Positions 1-5,455 of a stretch of DNA of 5,501 nucleotides are shown one piece after another (within the stretch, counting starts at the first letter, position 1; the number at the start of each line of letters is the position of its first letter). The stretch comes from Candidatus Latescibacterota bacterium (GTDB taxonomy: Bacteria; Latescibacterota; UBA2968; GCA-2709665), in assembly GCA_012271065.1 (NCBI GenBank), contig JAAXHE010000295.1:8147-13647 (forward strand), in the 5' to 3' direction. The notes below the pieces were generated by a model. That model saw only the letters and a program-made list of their open reading frames with translations. It made no database searches and was not told where the DNA came from. The translations under genes and the position numbers were made by a program.

Positions 1-81
1 AGAGCGACTTTATCAACGGACTGCTTTCTGGAGGCGCGCCGGCGCGGGTGGATGACACGCCGGGCGTTCTGCTTCGTGTGC
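1..81. other. left edge, no supported gene
   Basis: This is the sequence beyond the stop of the second TPR gene. It contains a perfect 12-bp palindrome, CGCGCCGGCGCG (35-46), but no T-tract follows on either strand, so I do not call it a terminator. On the minus strand a frame opens with GTG at 58-56 and runs to the edge (VSSTRAGAPPESSPLIKSL). It could be the N-terminus of a following gene, but no Shine-Dalgarno site precedes it and it is too short to judge. One plus-strand frame also stays open from the edge to a TGA at about 110. Confidence 0.3.
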
Positions 82-1296
82 TTATTCTCCGGTGTCGACG
101 GGGTTTTTGATGCGATCGATCTTGTCCTCGCAGTACTTTTTGAATTTCCGGTCTCCGAGACCCTTCCGGTAGCTTCGAATCGCCTTTTCCTTCCATCCCT
201 GCGGCCGCCACGCGTCGTATACGTCGCCCATGATGACGTGCGCCGGCAAGCCGTATTTTCTGCTCGACGTGGCTCTTCTGGCGTAGTTGAGGGCGTTCTG
301 GTACTGTTTGAGTTCGAAATACGCGACCGCCGCCCGGTATTGGGCCTCGCTGTCTCTGGAGTTCAGCGCGAGCGCCTGCTGATACGCGGACACCGCACTC
401 TTGTAGTTCTTCCCCAACGCGTGGGAGTATCCCAGCGCCGTGTAGATTCTGACTTTGTCTCTGTTGGTGGGCGCCACCGCAACGCCCTTTCTGAGGGTAG
501 CGACCGCCCTGGAATGTTGTTTTGTCTGATTGTATACAAGGGCAAGGCTGCGATAGGCGTTGATATTTTTCTTGTCCTTGCAATTCGGATCGCTGTCGAT
601 CGCCCGGCTGTAACTCCGGATCGCCTTGCTGTTTCTCTTGGTCAGCCGAAACAGGTCACCCAGTTGTCGATGGGCCTTGGCGTACGTGGGGTTGAGCTCA
701 ACTGCCGTTGCGAAGGCGTTCTCGGCCTGTTTGATCTTGCGCGCGTTTCTGGCGGCCAAACCCAGATTGTAGTAGTTGGTGGCATCCGTGGGATCGAGTT
801 GGGTTGCGTTTTCGTATTCCTCGATCGCTTTCCTGTAGTTCTTTCTGAGCAGGTAGTCCCTGCCCTGTCTTGAATAGGCCCCCTTCAGGAGGTTCCGTGC
901 AATGCCGTTCTGAAAATCGCCGTCGAGATTCAGTACCGCCTGGAACGACGCCTGCGCGTCCTTGTATTTTTTCAGGTTGAAAAAAAGGTTCCCCAGTTCG
1001 TAATGGGCTTCAACGTAATCCGGTTTGACCGTAGTGGCCATTCGGAAATTGGCGATGGCTTTGTCGGAATCCTTGAGCTTCTGGTAGGTTCTGGCCATGC
1101 CTCGATAGGCCTGGGCATTGTTGCCATCCAGTTTAACGGCTTCTTCGAACGCCTGAAGGGCTTGCTGATAACGCCTCTTCTCGAAAAGGGCCTGACCGGC
1201 GTTGTATTTTTCCGCCGATTCCGGAGCTACTTGAGCCCAACCGGGCTGGCAGAACAGAAGGCACAAGAGCAGGAGCAAAGGCTGTCGACAACGCAT
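82..1296 (-). CDS. secreted TPR-repeat protein (Ton-cluster associated, downstream)
   Basis: The product is 404 aa. Residues 1-21 form a signal peptide: MRCR, a leucine-rich core, then a likely cut after GWA. The rest is an almost continuous array of about nine or ten TPR units. Examples are residues 27-60, 61-94, 95-128, 138-171, 172-205, 206-239, 245-278, 282-315 and 316-349, most ending in the usual Asp/Asn-Pro turn (LDPTD, LNPTY). A C-terminal capping helix (KYCEDKIDRI, about 387-396) closes it. The ATG at 1296 is preceded by AGAGGA 9 nt upstream, which supports this start. No enzymatic motif is visible, so it is probably a periplasmic protein-interaction scaffold. It lies behind tonB but has its own promoter and a terminator in front, so it can be expressed apart from the Ton genes. 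A role with ExbB/ExbD/TonB is inferred from position only. Confidence 0.9.
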   Translation of the reverse strand: MRCRQPLLLLLCLLFCQPGWAQVAPESAEKYNAGQALFEKRRYQQALQAFEEAVKLDGNNAQAYRGMARTYQKLKDSDKAIANFRMATTVKPDYVEAHYELGNLFFNLKKYKDAQASFQAVLNLDGDFQNGIARNLLKGAYSRQGRDYLLRKNYRKAIEEYENATQLDPTDATNYYNLGLAARNARKIKQAENAFATAVELNPTYAKAHRQLGDLFRLTKRNSKAIRSYSRAIDSDPNCKDKKNINAYRSLALVYNQTKQHSRAVATLRKGVAVAPTNRDKVRIYTALGYSHALGKNYKSAVSAYQQALALNSRDSEAQYRAAVAYFELKQYQNALNYARRATSSRKYGLPAHVIMGDVYDAWRPQGWKEKAIRSYRKGLGDRKFKKYCEDKIDRIKNPVDTGE

Positions 1297-1351
1297 ATCA
1301 GGTGATCCTCTCGAAATTGCAGGTTAGCGGAAACGCGATTCGTAGAGAACT

Positions 1352-1380
1352 AATATTGCCAAATCCCGTGACGATGTCAA
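1352..1380 (-). promoter_or_regulatory. promoter of the downstream TPR gene
   Basis: On the minus strand a perfect -35 TTGACA (1380-1375) is followed after exactly 17 bp by AATATT (1357-1352), which matches four of six -10 consensus bases. Transcription would start near 1345, giving a leader of about 50 nt before the ATG at 1296. It sits just after the hairpin that closes tonB, as expected for a new transcription unit. The -35 and spacer match those of the other two promoters called in this window. Confidence 0.6.
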
Positions 1381-1397
1381 TCGTTATGGACATGCGG

Positions 1398-1425
1398 AAA
1401 GGCCACCACCGGTTGTGTGATGGCC
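1398..1425 (-). terminator. probable rho-independent terminator after tonB
   Basis: On the minus strand GGCCATCAC (1425-1417) pairs with GTGGTGGCC (1409-1401). This gives a 9-bp stem with one G-U pair and a 7-nt loop, followed by TTT and then CC. It starts about 30 nt beyond the tonB stop. The hairpin is strong but the T-tract is short, so termination may be partial. The plus-strand reading has no T-run after the stem, which sets the direction. Confidence 0.6.
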
Positions 1426-1455
1426 TCCGTCGCGTTTGTTCGGACCTGTCCGGAT

Positions 1456-2127
1456 TCAATCGTGAAGCTTGAATTTAATCGCCTGGGTCATCCAGACATT
1501 CACGGGCTTGTCGTTCTGGATTGCCGGCTTGAATACGAACTGTCTGACCGCATCCATGGCCGCCTGCCGGAAGATTTCCTGACCCCTTAACACCTGAACC
1601 TTGGCCGTCCGACCGTCTCTGCGCACCATGAACTTCACGAAGACATTGCCCTCCAACCCCGCTTTGCGGGCAATTTCCGGATATTTGGGGTTGACGCTCT
1701 TAATCAGCTCCGGCTTTTCCTCCACGCTCCAGAACTCCATTATTTCCTCTTCCATGGGCGCTTCGGTGGCGCCAGGAGGAGGAGGAGGCAGGTCTACGGG
1801 GGCCTGATCCAGGTCGAGGTCGGTGGTTTCTATGGTTACGTCGTCGGGTACGTCGTCGCTCTCGGTTTCAACCGGCATGGCCGGCCGAGGAGGAGGGGGA
1901 GGCCGCTGAATCTGGCGCGTTTCCGGGATCTCCTCCATCTGGATGATGATCTGGTCTTTCTTGCCCGCCGAGGCCCGTATATCGAACGTGGGAAAAAGGA
2001 TTGCCATGATCAGGTGCAGGGCGCAGGAGATACCGACCGACGTCCAGAAGACCTTTGGATAACGCCTTCTGAGGTCGTGTTCAGGGTACTTCCTCCGGAC
2101 GATGTCCTTCCCTCTGATATAGGCCAT
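1456..2127 (-). CDS. tonB: TonB family energy transducer
   Basis: The product is 223 aa and would link the ExbB/ExbD motor to outer-membrane receptors. A basic cytoplasmic segment (1-25) precedes a single membrane anchor (about 26-46). The anchor holds S34 and H38 in the SxxxH arrangement of E. coli TonB, where the His is functionally essential. The periplasmic linker has two proline blocks (76-80 and 114-118) around an acidic, threonine-rich stretch (87-107). The TonB C-terminal domain spans about 143-222, with NPKYPEIARKAGLEGNV, VLRG and the FKPA segment. The frame is open upstream to 2235, but those 36 residues overlap exbD2. The ATG at 2127 has GGGAGAGG 8 nt upstream and starts 5 nt after the exbD2 stop, so I chose it. 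It is the last gene of the tight exb run and is followed by a terminator. The substrate is unknown. Confidence 0.95.
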   Translation of the reverse strand: MAYIRGKDIVRRKYPEHDLRRRYPKVFWTSVGISCALHLIMAILFPTFDIRASAGKKDQIIIQMEEIPETRQIQRPPPPPRPAMPVETESDDVPDDVTIETTDLDLDQAPVDLPPPPPGATEAPMEEEIMEFWSVEEKPELIKSVNPKYPEIARKAGLEGNVFVKFMVRRDGRTAKVQVLRGQEIFRQAAMDAVRQFVFKPAIQNDKPVNVWMTQAIKFKLHD

Positions 2128-2132
2128 ATGCG

Positions 2133-2543
2133 TTACCTCTCCCGATCGGTGGCAAAGTTGACGCGGAGCGCGTCGGCTTTGCGAAGTTCTTCGATCACTT
2201 GTGACACCAGCCCGTAGGGCGCCCGCGTATCGCACTTGAGCGAAACGATCAGCCGCGGGTTCTGCACCCGGCGTTCGTAGAAGATGGGAGCAACCTGATT
2301 GACCTGGGCGATCTTGTCGTCTATGTAGACCTTCCGGTCCGCGGAAATCCAGACGTAGGATATGTGGCGACGCGTCTTGATTTCCTCGACCTTTTCAGCC
2401 CTGGGCAATACGATCCCCGTGACCCGGTAGCGGACGAAGACCGTCGTGACCATGAAGAAGATCAGGAGGAGAAAGGCGATATCCGCCATCGAACCTGTCG
2501 GAATGGACGTATGTACCCCTGATTTTTTTGAAAAATCCGCCAT
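2133..2543 (-). CDS. exbD: ExbD/TolR family protein, second copy
   Basis: The product is 136 aa, a normal length for ExbD. A short cytoplasmic N-terminus is followed by one membrane helix (about 19-38). D21 lies in SMADIAFLL, at the position of the membrane aspartate that carries protons in ExbD (D25 in E. coli). The rest is a periplasmic domain of about 95 residues with the family pattern IVSLKCD followed by Y and a VIEELRKADALRVNFAT helix-strand. Its ATG has AGGAG 8 nt upstream and lies 27 nt after the first exbD stop. It differs from the first copy outside the membrane segment, so it is an established paralogue and not a recent duplication. It probably works with ExbB, either as a partner or an alternative to the first ExbD. 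TolR is an alternative name, but the tonB neighbour favours ExbD. Confidence 0.93.
   Translation of the reverse strand: MADFSKKSGVHTSIPTGSMADIAFLLLIFFMVTTVFVRYRVTGIVLPRAEKVEEIKTRRHISYVWISADRKVYIDDKIAQVNQVAPIFYERRVQNPRLIVSLKCDTRAPYGLVSQVIEELRKADALRVNFATDRER
2136..2143 (-). promoter_or_regulatory. Shine-Dalgarno site of tonB
   Basis: GGGAGAGG on the minus strand lies 8 nt before the ATG at 2127 and inside the last codons of exbD2. It decides the tonB start against the longer open frame to 2235, and its overlap with exbD2 suggests translational coupling. Confidence 0.8.
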
Positions 2544-2570
2544 GCTGAGAACTCCTGTTGCCGGACGAAC

Positions 2571-2987
2571 CTACTTTTCCGGGGATGCTAGAGAGATCCG
2601 CGTTGCGCCCGAAAGCTTGATTTCATCCAGGACGTCGATGAATGCGTTATAGGGCGTCTCCTCGTCCGCCTTGAGAGAAACGATCAGCTTGTCGTTTTCG
2701 CTCAGGCGCCGCTCGATGTCGGCCCGCAGCTGCCCCAGAGGAACTTCCTGCTCCAGGTTGATCAGGATATCACCGGCGGCATTCACCCAGACGTTGCAGA
2801 TATTCTTCTTCTGGATCTTCTTGTTTTCTCCGGCGGGCGGAAGCTGCATGCCGATGCCCTTGTCCTGGTTCATCGTGGTGGTCACCAGGAAGAAGACAAT
2901 AAGCAGAAAGGCGATGTCCGCCATCGACGAAGTCGGAATTTCAGGATTGGACTTGTTCCGCCTTGCCAGCTGTCGCTTGTTCGCCAT
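2571..2987 (-). CDS. exbD: ExbD/TolR family protein, first copy
   Basis: The product is 138 aa. A basic cytoplasmic tail (KRQLARRNK) leads into one membrane helix (about 22-40). D24 sits in SMADIAFLL and is the expected proton-carrying aspartate. It is followed by GIGMQLPPA and a periplasmic ExbD domain with LIVSLKADEETPY and a final helix-strand DEIKLSGATRISLAS. The ATG lies 3 nt after the exbB stop, and its AGGAG site is inside the end of exbB, so the two are very likely co-translated. Nine residues, SMADIAFLL, are identical to the second ExbD, while the periplasmic halves diverge clearly. The predicted partner is the ExbB pentamer encoded just upstream. Confidence 0.95.
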   Translation of the reverse strand: MANKRQLARRNKSNPEIPTSSMADIAFLLIVFFLVTTTMNQDKGIGMQLPPAGENKKIQKKNICNVWVNAAGDILINLEQEVPLGQLRADIERRLSENDKLIVSLKADEETPYNAFIDVLDEIKLSGATRISLASPEK

Positions 2988-2990
2988 GGC

Positions 2991-3617
2991 TCACTCTCCT
3001 GCAGGCTTGTCGTAGCCGGCCTGGATCAGTTCGTCTATGAACTGAGAGGAACTCTCCTGCATATCGATGATGATCTTGTCGATCTTGGAGACGAAGAGGT
3101 TGTGCAACGCCTGAATCGGAATGGCGATAACCAGGCCGGAGGCGGTGGTGATGAGCGCTTCCGAAATACCGGCGGCCACGATGCTGGGCTCTACGTCCCC
3201 GGCTTTTGCAATGGCGTCGAAGGCTCTGATCATACCGCTCACGGTGCCCAGGAACCCGAGCAGCGGCGCGATATTGGCTACGGTGGACAGCCAGACCATG
3301 CCTTTTTCCAGAAAGGCCATCTCGATGGCGCCGGATTCTTCAATGGCCTTTTCGACGTGTTCGAGCCCCCGGTCCAGACGAAGAAGGCCGGCGTGGAGAA
3401 CCGAAGCGACCGGGCCCCGGTGACTGGCGCAGACCTCAGCGACGCCCTCGGGCCCCCGCTGCTTGAGCGCTTCCTGAACCGCGGTGAAAAACTCCCGCGT
3501 GTCGATTGAAGACCGCCACAGCGACCAGAAACGTTCAATACTGACGGCAATTCCGAAAAGCAGCATCAGCAGAAGCGGGTGCATGAAGGGCCCGCCATTT
3601 ACATAAAGTTCAACCAT
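2991..3617 (-). CDS. exbB: ExbB/TolQ/MotA family proton channel subunit
   Basis: The product is 208 aa with three membrane helices at about 11-33, 107-131 and 146-171, the ExbB topology, and most of the soluble part in the cytoplasm between helices 1 and 2. Helix 2 carries APLLGFLGTVSGMI with T125, and helix 3 carries SEALITTASGLVIAIP with E153 and T158. These align by motif with E. coli ExbB T148, E176 and T181, the pore residues. The N-terminus is short, with no periplasmic extension or fused domain. The ATG at 3617 has a GGGGGA site 7 nt upstream. It heads the tight exbB-exbD-exbD-tonB run and lies 187 bp after the first TPR gene. TolQ is possible by homology, but the tonB neighbour and absence of tolA/tolB/pal in the window favour ExbB. 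Confidence 0.95.
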   Translation of the reverse strand: MVELYVNGGPFMHPLLLMLLFGIAVSIERFWSLWRSSIDTREFFTAVQEALKQRGPEGVAEVCASHRGPVASVLHAGLLRLDRGLEHVEKAIEESGAIEMAFLEKGMVWLSTVANIAPLLGFLGTVSGMIRAFDAIAKAGDVEPSIVAAGISEALITTASGLVIAIPIQALHNLFVSKIDKIIIDMQESSSQFIDELIQAGYDKPAGE

Positions 3618-3804
3618 GCTTCAATCCCCCAGTTGATGTGAATATTCACTGCGGTGGAATAACGCGCGCAAGAAGCGCATGCCGTCGACAATCGCTGGCG
3701 ATCTGATTCGGGATCCCGGACGGTCCGTGAGCCCCGGCCAATTGAAGATCGTTACGACGACGAAAGAATCAAGAATCGATCGCATTTCCAAAGACCCGCA
3801 TGAG
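3618..3804. other. gap between upstream TPR gene and exbB
   Basis: This 187-bp gap has no gene I can support. A minus-strand open frame running through it overlaps the end of the TPR gene in another frame and has no protein-like composition. I find no hairpin with a T-tract and no promoter comparable with the TTGACA boxes elsewhere in the window. Read-through from the TPR gene into exbB is therefore plausible, with a weak or alternative-sigma promoter also possible. Short palindromes are present: CGGGATCCCG (3709-3718), CGGAC-G-GTCCG (3717-3727) and one close to exbB that is listed separately. Confidence 0.4.
3638..3649. repeat. 12-bp perfect palindrome upstream of exbB
   Basis: GTGAATATTCAC is a perfect inverted repeat centred about 26 bp upstream of the exbB ATG. 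Its position would suit an operator acting on exbB. About one perfect 12-bp palindrome is expected by chance in a window of this size, so the evidence is weak. Confidence 0.3.
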
Positions 3805-5007
3805 TTACTTTTTCCCTTCGATATCGACCTCCTCCTCTTTCTTCTTCTTGAAGAACTCGAGCCTCTTCTTCTCCTCCTCGGACATGGGAGGGTCGATTTC
3901 ATCGATCATTCGTTTGGCGTTTCCTTCCCAAAGAGGATCCTTGCGCGCCCTCTTGAACCATTTCAGCGCATTGACGGAATCCCGCGCGGCATTGGACTTC
4001 TTCCATCTCTTGTAATGGAACTCGCCCCTCATGTAGTTGAATTTTCCGTTTCCCGGATCCAGCCTGAGCCCTCTGTCAACCATGTTGATATCGCCGGTCA
4101 GATCGGCGAGTTGTTCCACGACGCCCAGATTATCGGGCTGGAGCCTGATCATTTTTCTCAGGATGCCGATCAGAAACCGTCTGGACTTGCTCAGCTGTTT
4201 ACCAAGCGTAAGCAACTGATCCAGGTAAAGGAAATCTTCAGGACTGTGGGCATGGAGTTTCTCATACGCGTTGAACGCCTTCTGGTCCATACCCAGCCGC
4301 CTGTACAATCTGGCGAGATTGTCGAGCGTGACGTAGTCTTCGGGGTTGATTTCCAGAAGCCGTTCCATCTCCTTCAGGGCTTCGTCTTCGTCTCCCATAT
4401 GCAGCGTAAGCTTTGCGATCGCATCCTGGACGTCCGGGTTCTCCGGTTCCAGCTCGCCCCAGCGGCGTGTATGCTTCAGCGCCGATTCGTAGTCCTCTAT
4501 CTCTATATAAAGTGCAACCAGTTGATGCAGGTATTGAATCTCCTGTTCCGGTTTCCTGGCGATGGCCAGAAGCTTTTCGTAAACCTCGATGGCCTCCTCC
4601 AGCATTCCTTCCTGCACGTAGAGCTGACCCAGGTAGTATAGCGCGTTTCGCGCATTCGGACCCACCGGATTCAGTTCGATTGCCTTCTTGAACCAGGCAA
4701 TCGCGTCCTCGGGTTTTTCCGTCTCATTGTACAACTTGCCCAGATAGTACGCGGTTTGGGCATTCCGAGGATTGAAGTCCCAGGACTTCGTCAGTTGCAC
4801 CTGGGCGTCATCGTATTGTTTGTTGTCCAGATATCGTTTGCCGAAATAAACATGCTTCCTTGACATCGCCCCCGAGTCTACGGGCGCCTCGCGAGGCTTG
4901 TGCTTGTCCTTCTTCGACTTCCGTCTGGCCTCGGCCGGCGAAAACAGGCCCAGCAACAGAAAACCGCAGAGAACGATAAGGACGCCGTCAGAAAGCCTGG
5001 ATTTCAT
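3805..5007 (-). CDS. secreted TPR-repeat protein (Ton-cluster associated, upstream)
   Basis: The product is 400 aa. Residues 1-27 form a Sec signal peptide ending SPAEA, followed by a strongly basic stretch (RRKSKKDKHKPR, 28-39). TPR units follow at about 49-82, 83-116, 120-153, 157-190, 191-224 and 225-258. A more degenerate helical region (to about 345) comes next, then a capping helix (NAKRMIDEID) and a very charged Lys/Glu tail of about 28 residues. The frame is open to a TTG at 5031, but the ATG at 5007 has GAGGAG 8 nt upstream and gives a clean signal peptide, so I use it. No catalytic motif is visible. It is the first gene of the block and has its own promoter. It is likely a periplasmic adaptor or scaffold; a link to the ExbB/ExbD/TonB motor is inferred from gene order. 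Confidence 0.9.
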   Translation of the reverse strand: MKSRLSDGVLIVLCGFLLLGLFSPAEARRKSKKDKHKPREAPVDSGAMSRKHVYFGKRYLDNKQYDDAQVQLTKSWDFNPRNAQTAYYLGKLYNETEKPEDAIAWFKKAIELNPVGPNARNALYYLGQLYVQEGMLEEAIEVYEKLLAIARKPEQEIQYLHQLVALYIEIEDYESALKHTRRWGELEPENPDVQDAIAKLTLHMGDEDEALKEMERLLEINPEDYVTLDNLARLYRRLGMDQKAFNAYEKLHAHSPEDFLYLDQLLTLGKQLSKSRRFLIGILRKMIRLQPDNLGVVEQLADLTGDINMVDRGLRLDPGNGKFNYMRGEFHYKRWKKSNAARDSVNALKWFKRARKDPLWEGNAKRMIDEIDPPMSEEEKKRLEFFKKKKEEEVDIEGKK

Positions 5008-5015
5008 CAGAAAAA

Positions 5016-5021
5016 CTCCTC
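5016..5021 (-). promoter_or_regulatory. Shine-Dalgarno site of the upstream TPR gene
   Basis: GAGGAG on the minus strand lies 8 nt before the ATG at 5007. It lies inside the longer open frame that begins with TTG at 5031 and so decides for the shorter start. Confidence 0.8.
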
Positions 5022-5107
5022 GACGATACAACTCCGCCGCACCGCCGATTCAGCGTAAATCGCTGGTACCAAGACGCATAGACACCTGCAACACTTAGAA
5101 ACATAGA

Positions 5108-5136
5108 AATCTAACGAATAGGAAAATGGATGTCAA
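5108..5136 (-). promoter_or_regulatory. promoter of the upstream TPR gene and probably the Ton run
   Basis: On the minus strand TTGACA (5136-5131) is followed after 17 bp by TAGATT (5113-5108), a full -35 match and four of six -10 bases. Transcription would begin near 5101 and leave a leader of about 94 nt. That leader can form a small hairpin (CAGCG, 5-nt loop, CGCTG; 5051-5065). With no terminator seen after the TPR gene, this may also be the main promoter for exbB to tonB. Confidence 0.65.
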
Positions 5137-5241
5137 GGCAAAATCCACACGTGTTTATTGCGATTCGATTGCAAACTCAAGGCGCGCGGAGACGAAGGCT
5201 GAACCGGGATTTCTCTCCAGACTATGCTCGCCACATGCCTG
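5137..5241. other. divergent regulatory region without a gene
   Basis: These 105 bp separate two promoters that fire away from each other. An 8-bp palindrome ACACGTGT (5147-5154) lies 10 bp upstream of the minus-strand -35. Next to it, TTGCGATTCGATTGCAA (5158-5174) is an imperfect inverted repeat with four-base TTGC/GCAA arms. Either could bind a regulator, but neither is recognised. I see no ORF here with a ribosome binding site. Confidence 0.35.
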
Positions 5242-5270
5242 TTGACATGACCCCCGTAATCCCGTATATT
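5242..5270 (+). promoter_or_regulatory. strong plus-strand promoter
   Basis: TTGACA (5242-5247), a 17-bp spacer and TATATT (5265-5270) match the housekeeping consensus in eleven of twelve positions. This is the best promoter in the window. Transcription would start near 5277 and run into the terminator at 5422. Confidence 0.75.
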
Positions 5271-5323
5271 GGAGGACTCGTCAGACGGATGGACTATCGT
5301 TGCATTCGCACCCGGAGTTTCTC

Positions 5324-5407
5324 ATGCGCGACAGAATGCTTGGCGTCAGAGACAGGTCTTCTCCGCCCGCTTTGAACCGCGCGCGGCGGAGGCGCCCGGC
5401 CTTGTAA
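5324..5407 (+). CDS. possible 27-aa arginine-rich peptide
   Basis: An ATG at 5324 with GGAG 6 nt upstream opens a 27-residue frame ending in TAA at 5405-5407, just before the terminator. Nine residues are Arg, including a run of four near the C-terminus. The ribosome binding site and the placement between promoter and terminator are the only support. The Arg content may simply reflect GC-rich stem sequences, and I recognise no family. A second short frame (5289-5375, 28 aa) overlaps it and has a poorer start. Confidence 0.15.
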   Translation: MRDRMLGVRDRSSPPALNRARRRRPAL

Positions 5408-5421
5408 CGGGAAGTTGTGCG

Positions 5422-5455
5422 AACCCCTTGACACGTGTGTCAAGGGGTTTCTTGT
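5422..5455 (+). terminator. strong rho-independent terminator
   Basis: AACCCCTTGACAC (5422-5434) is perfectly complementary to GTGTCAAGGGGTT (5437-5449), giving a 13-bp arm pair whose inner bases open to form the loop. TTTCTTGT follows. The T-rich side lies only on the plus strand, so it ends plus-strand transcripts from the promoter at 5242-5270. Confidence 0.85.

Larger units (their letters stand above)
5277..5455 (+). ncRNA. candidate structured small RNA or leader RNA, unassigned
   Basis: About 175 nt lie between a near-consensus promoter and a strong terminator, with no convincing long ORF. Pairing potential is nested. TTCGCAC (5305-5311) pairs with GTGCGAA (5417-5423), and CCG beside it with CGG (5408-5410). 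GGCGT (5342-5346) pairs with GCGCC (5392-5396). CTCCGCC (5361-5367) pairs with GGCGGAG (5385-5391). A competing pairing, GCATTC (5302-5307) with GAATGC (5334-5339), would exclude the outer stem. I recognise no SRP RNA, tmRNA, RNase P or common riboswitch core. The length resembles 6S RNA, but I cannot show its central bubble. It could instead be an attenuated leader for a gene beyond the right edge. Confidence 0.45.

Noticed and set aside
1..58. Minus-strand GTG frame running off the left edge
   Set aside because: Nineteen codons without a ribosome binding site are too little to call a gene; it is mentioned only in the edge entry.
52..873. 273-aa plus-strand open frame
   Set aside because: It lies antisense over the TPR gene, which has a signal peptide, repeats and a ribosome binding site. 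The plus-strand frame shows no domain and is a shadow of biased codons.
1299..1307. Minus-strand GGATCACCT resembling the 16S rRNA 3' end
   Set aside because: Only nine bases match and no rRNA sequence surrounds them; it is the leader just before the TPR start codon.
2128..2235. N-terminal extension of TonB to an upstream start
   Set aside because: It overlaps exbD2, reads as an arginine-rich out-of-frame translation, and the ATG at 2127 has a good ribosome binding site.
3621..3902. 93-aa minus-strand frame in the TPR-exbB gap
   Set aside because: It starts inside the TPR gene in another frame, and its Arg/Ser runs come from the Lys/Glu codons of that gene's tail.
3679..4641. 320-aa plus-strand open frame
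   Set aside because: It is antisense to the upstream TPR gene, whose repeat pattern is unmistakable. No recognisable family and no ribosome binding site were seen.
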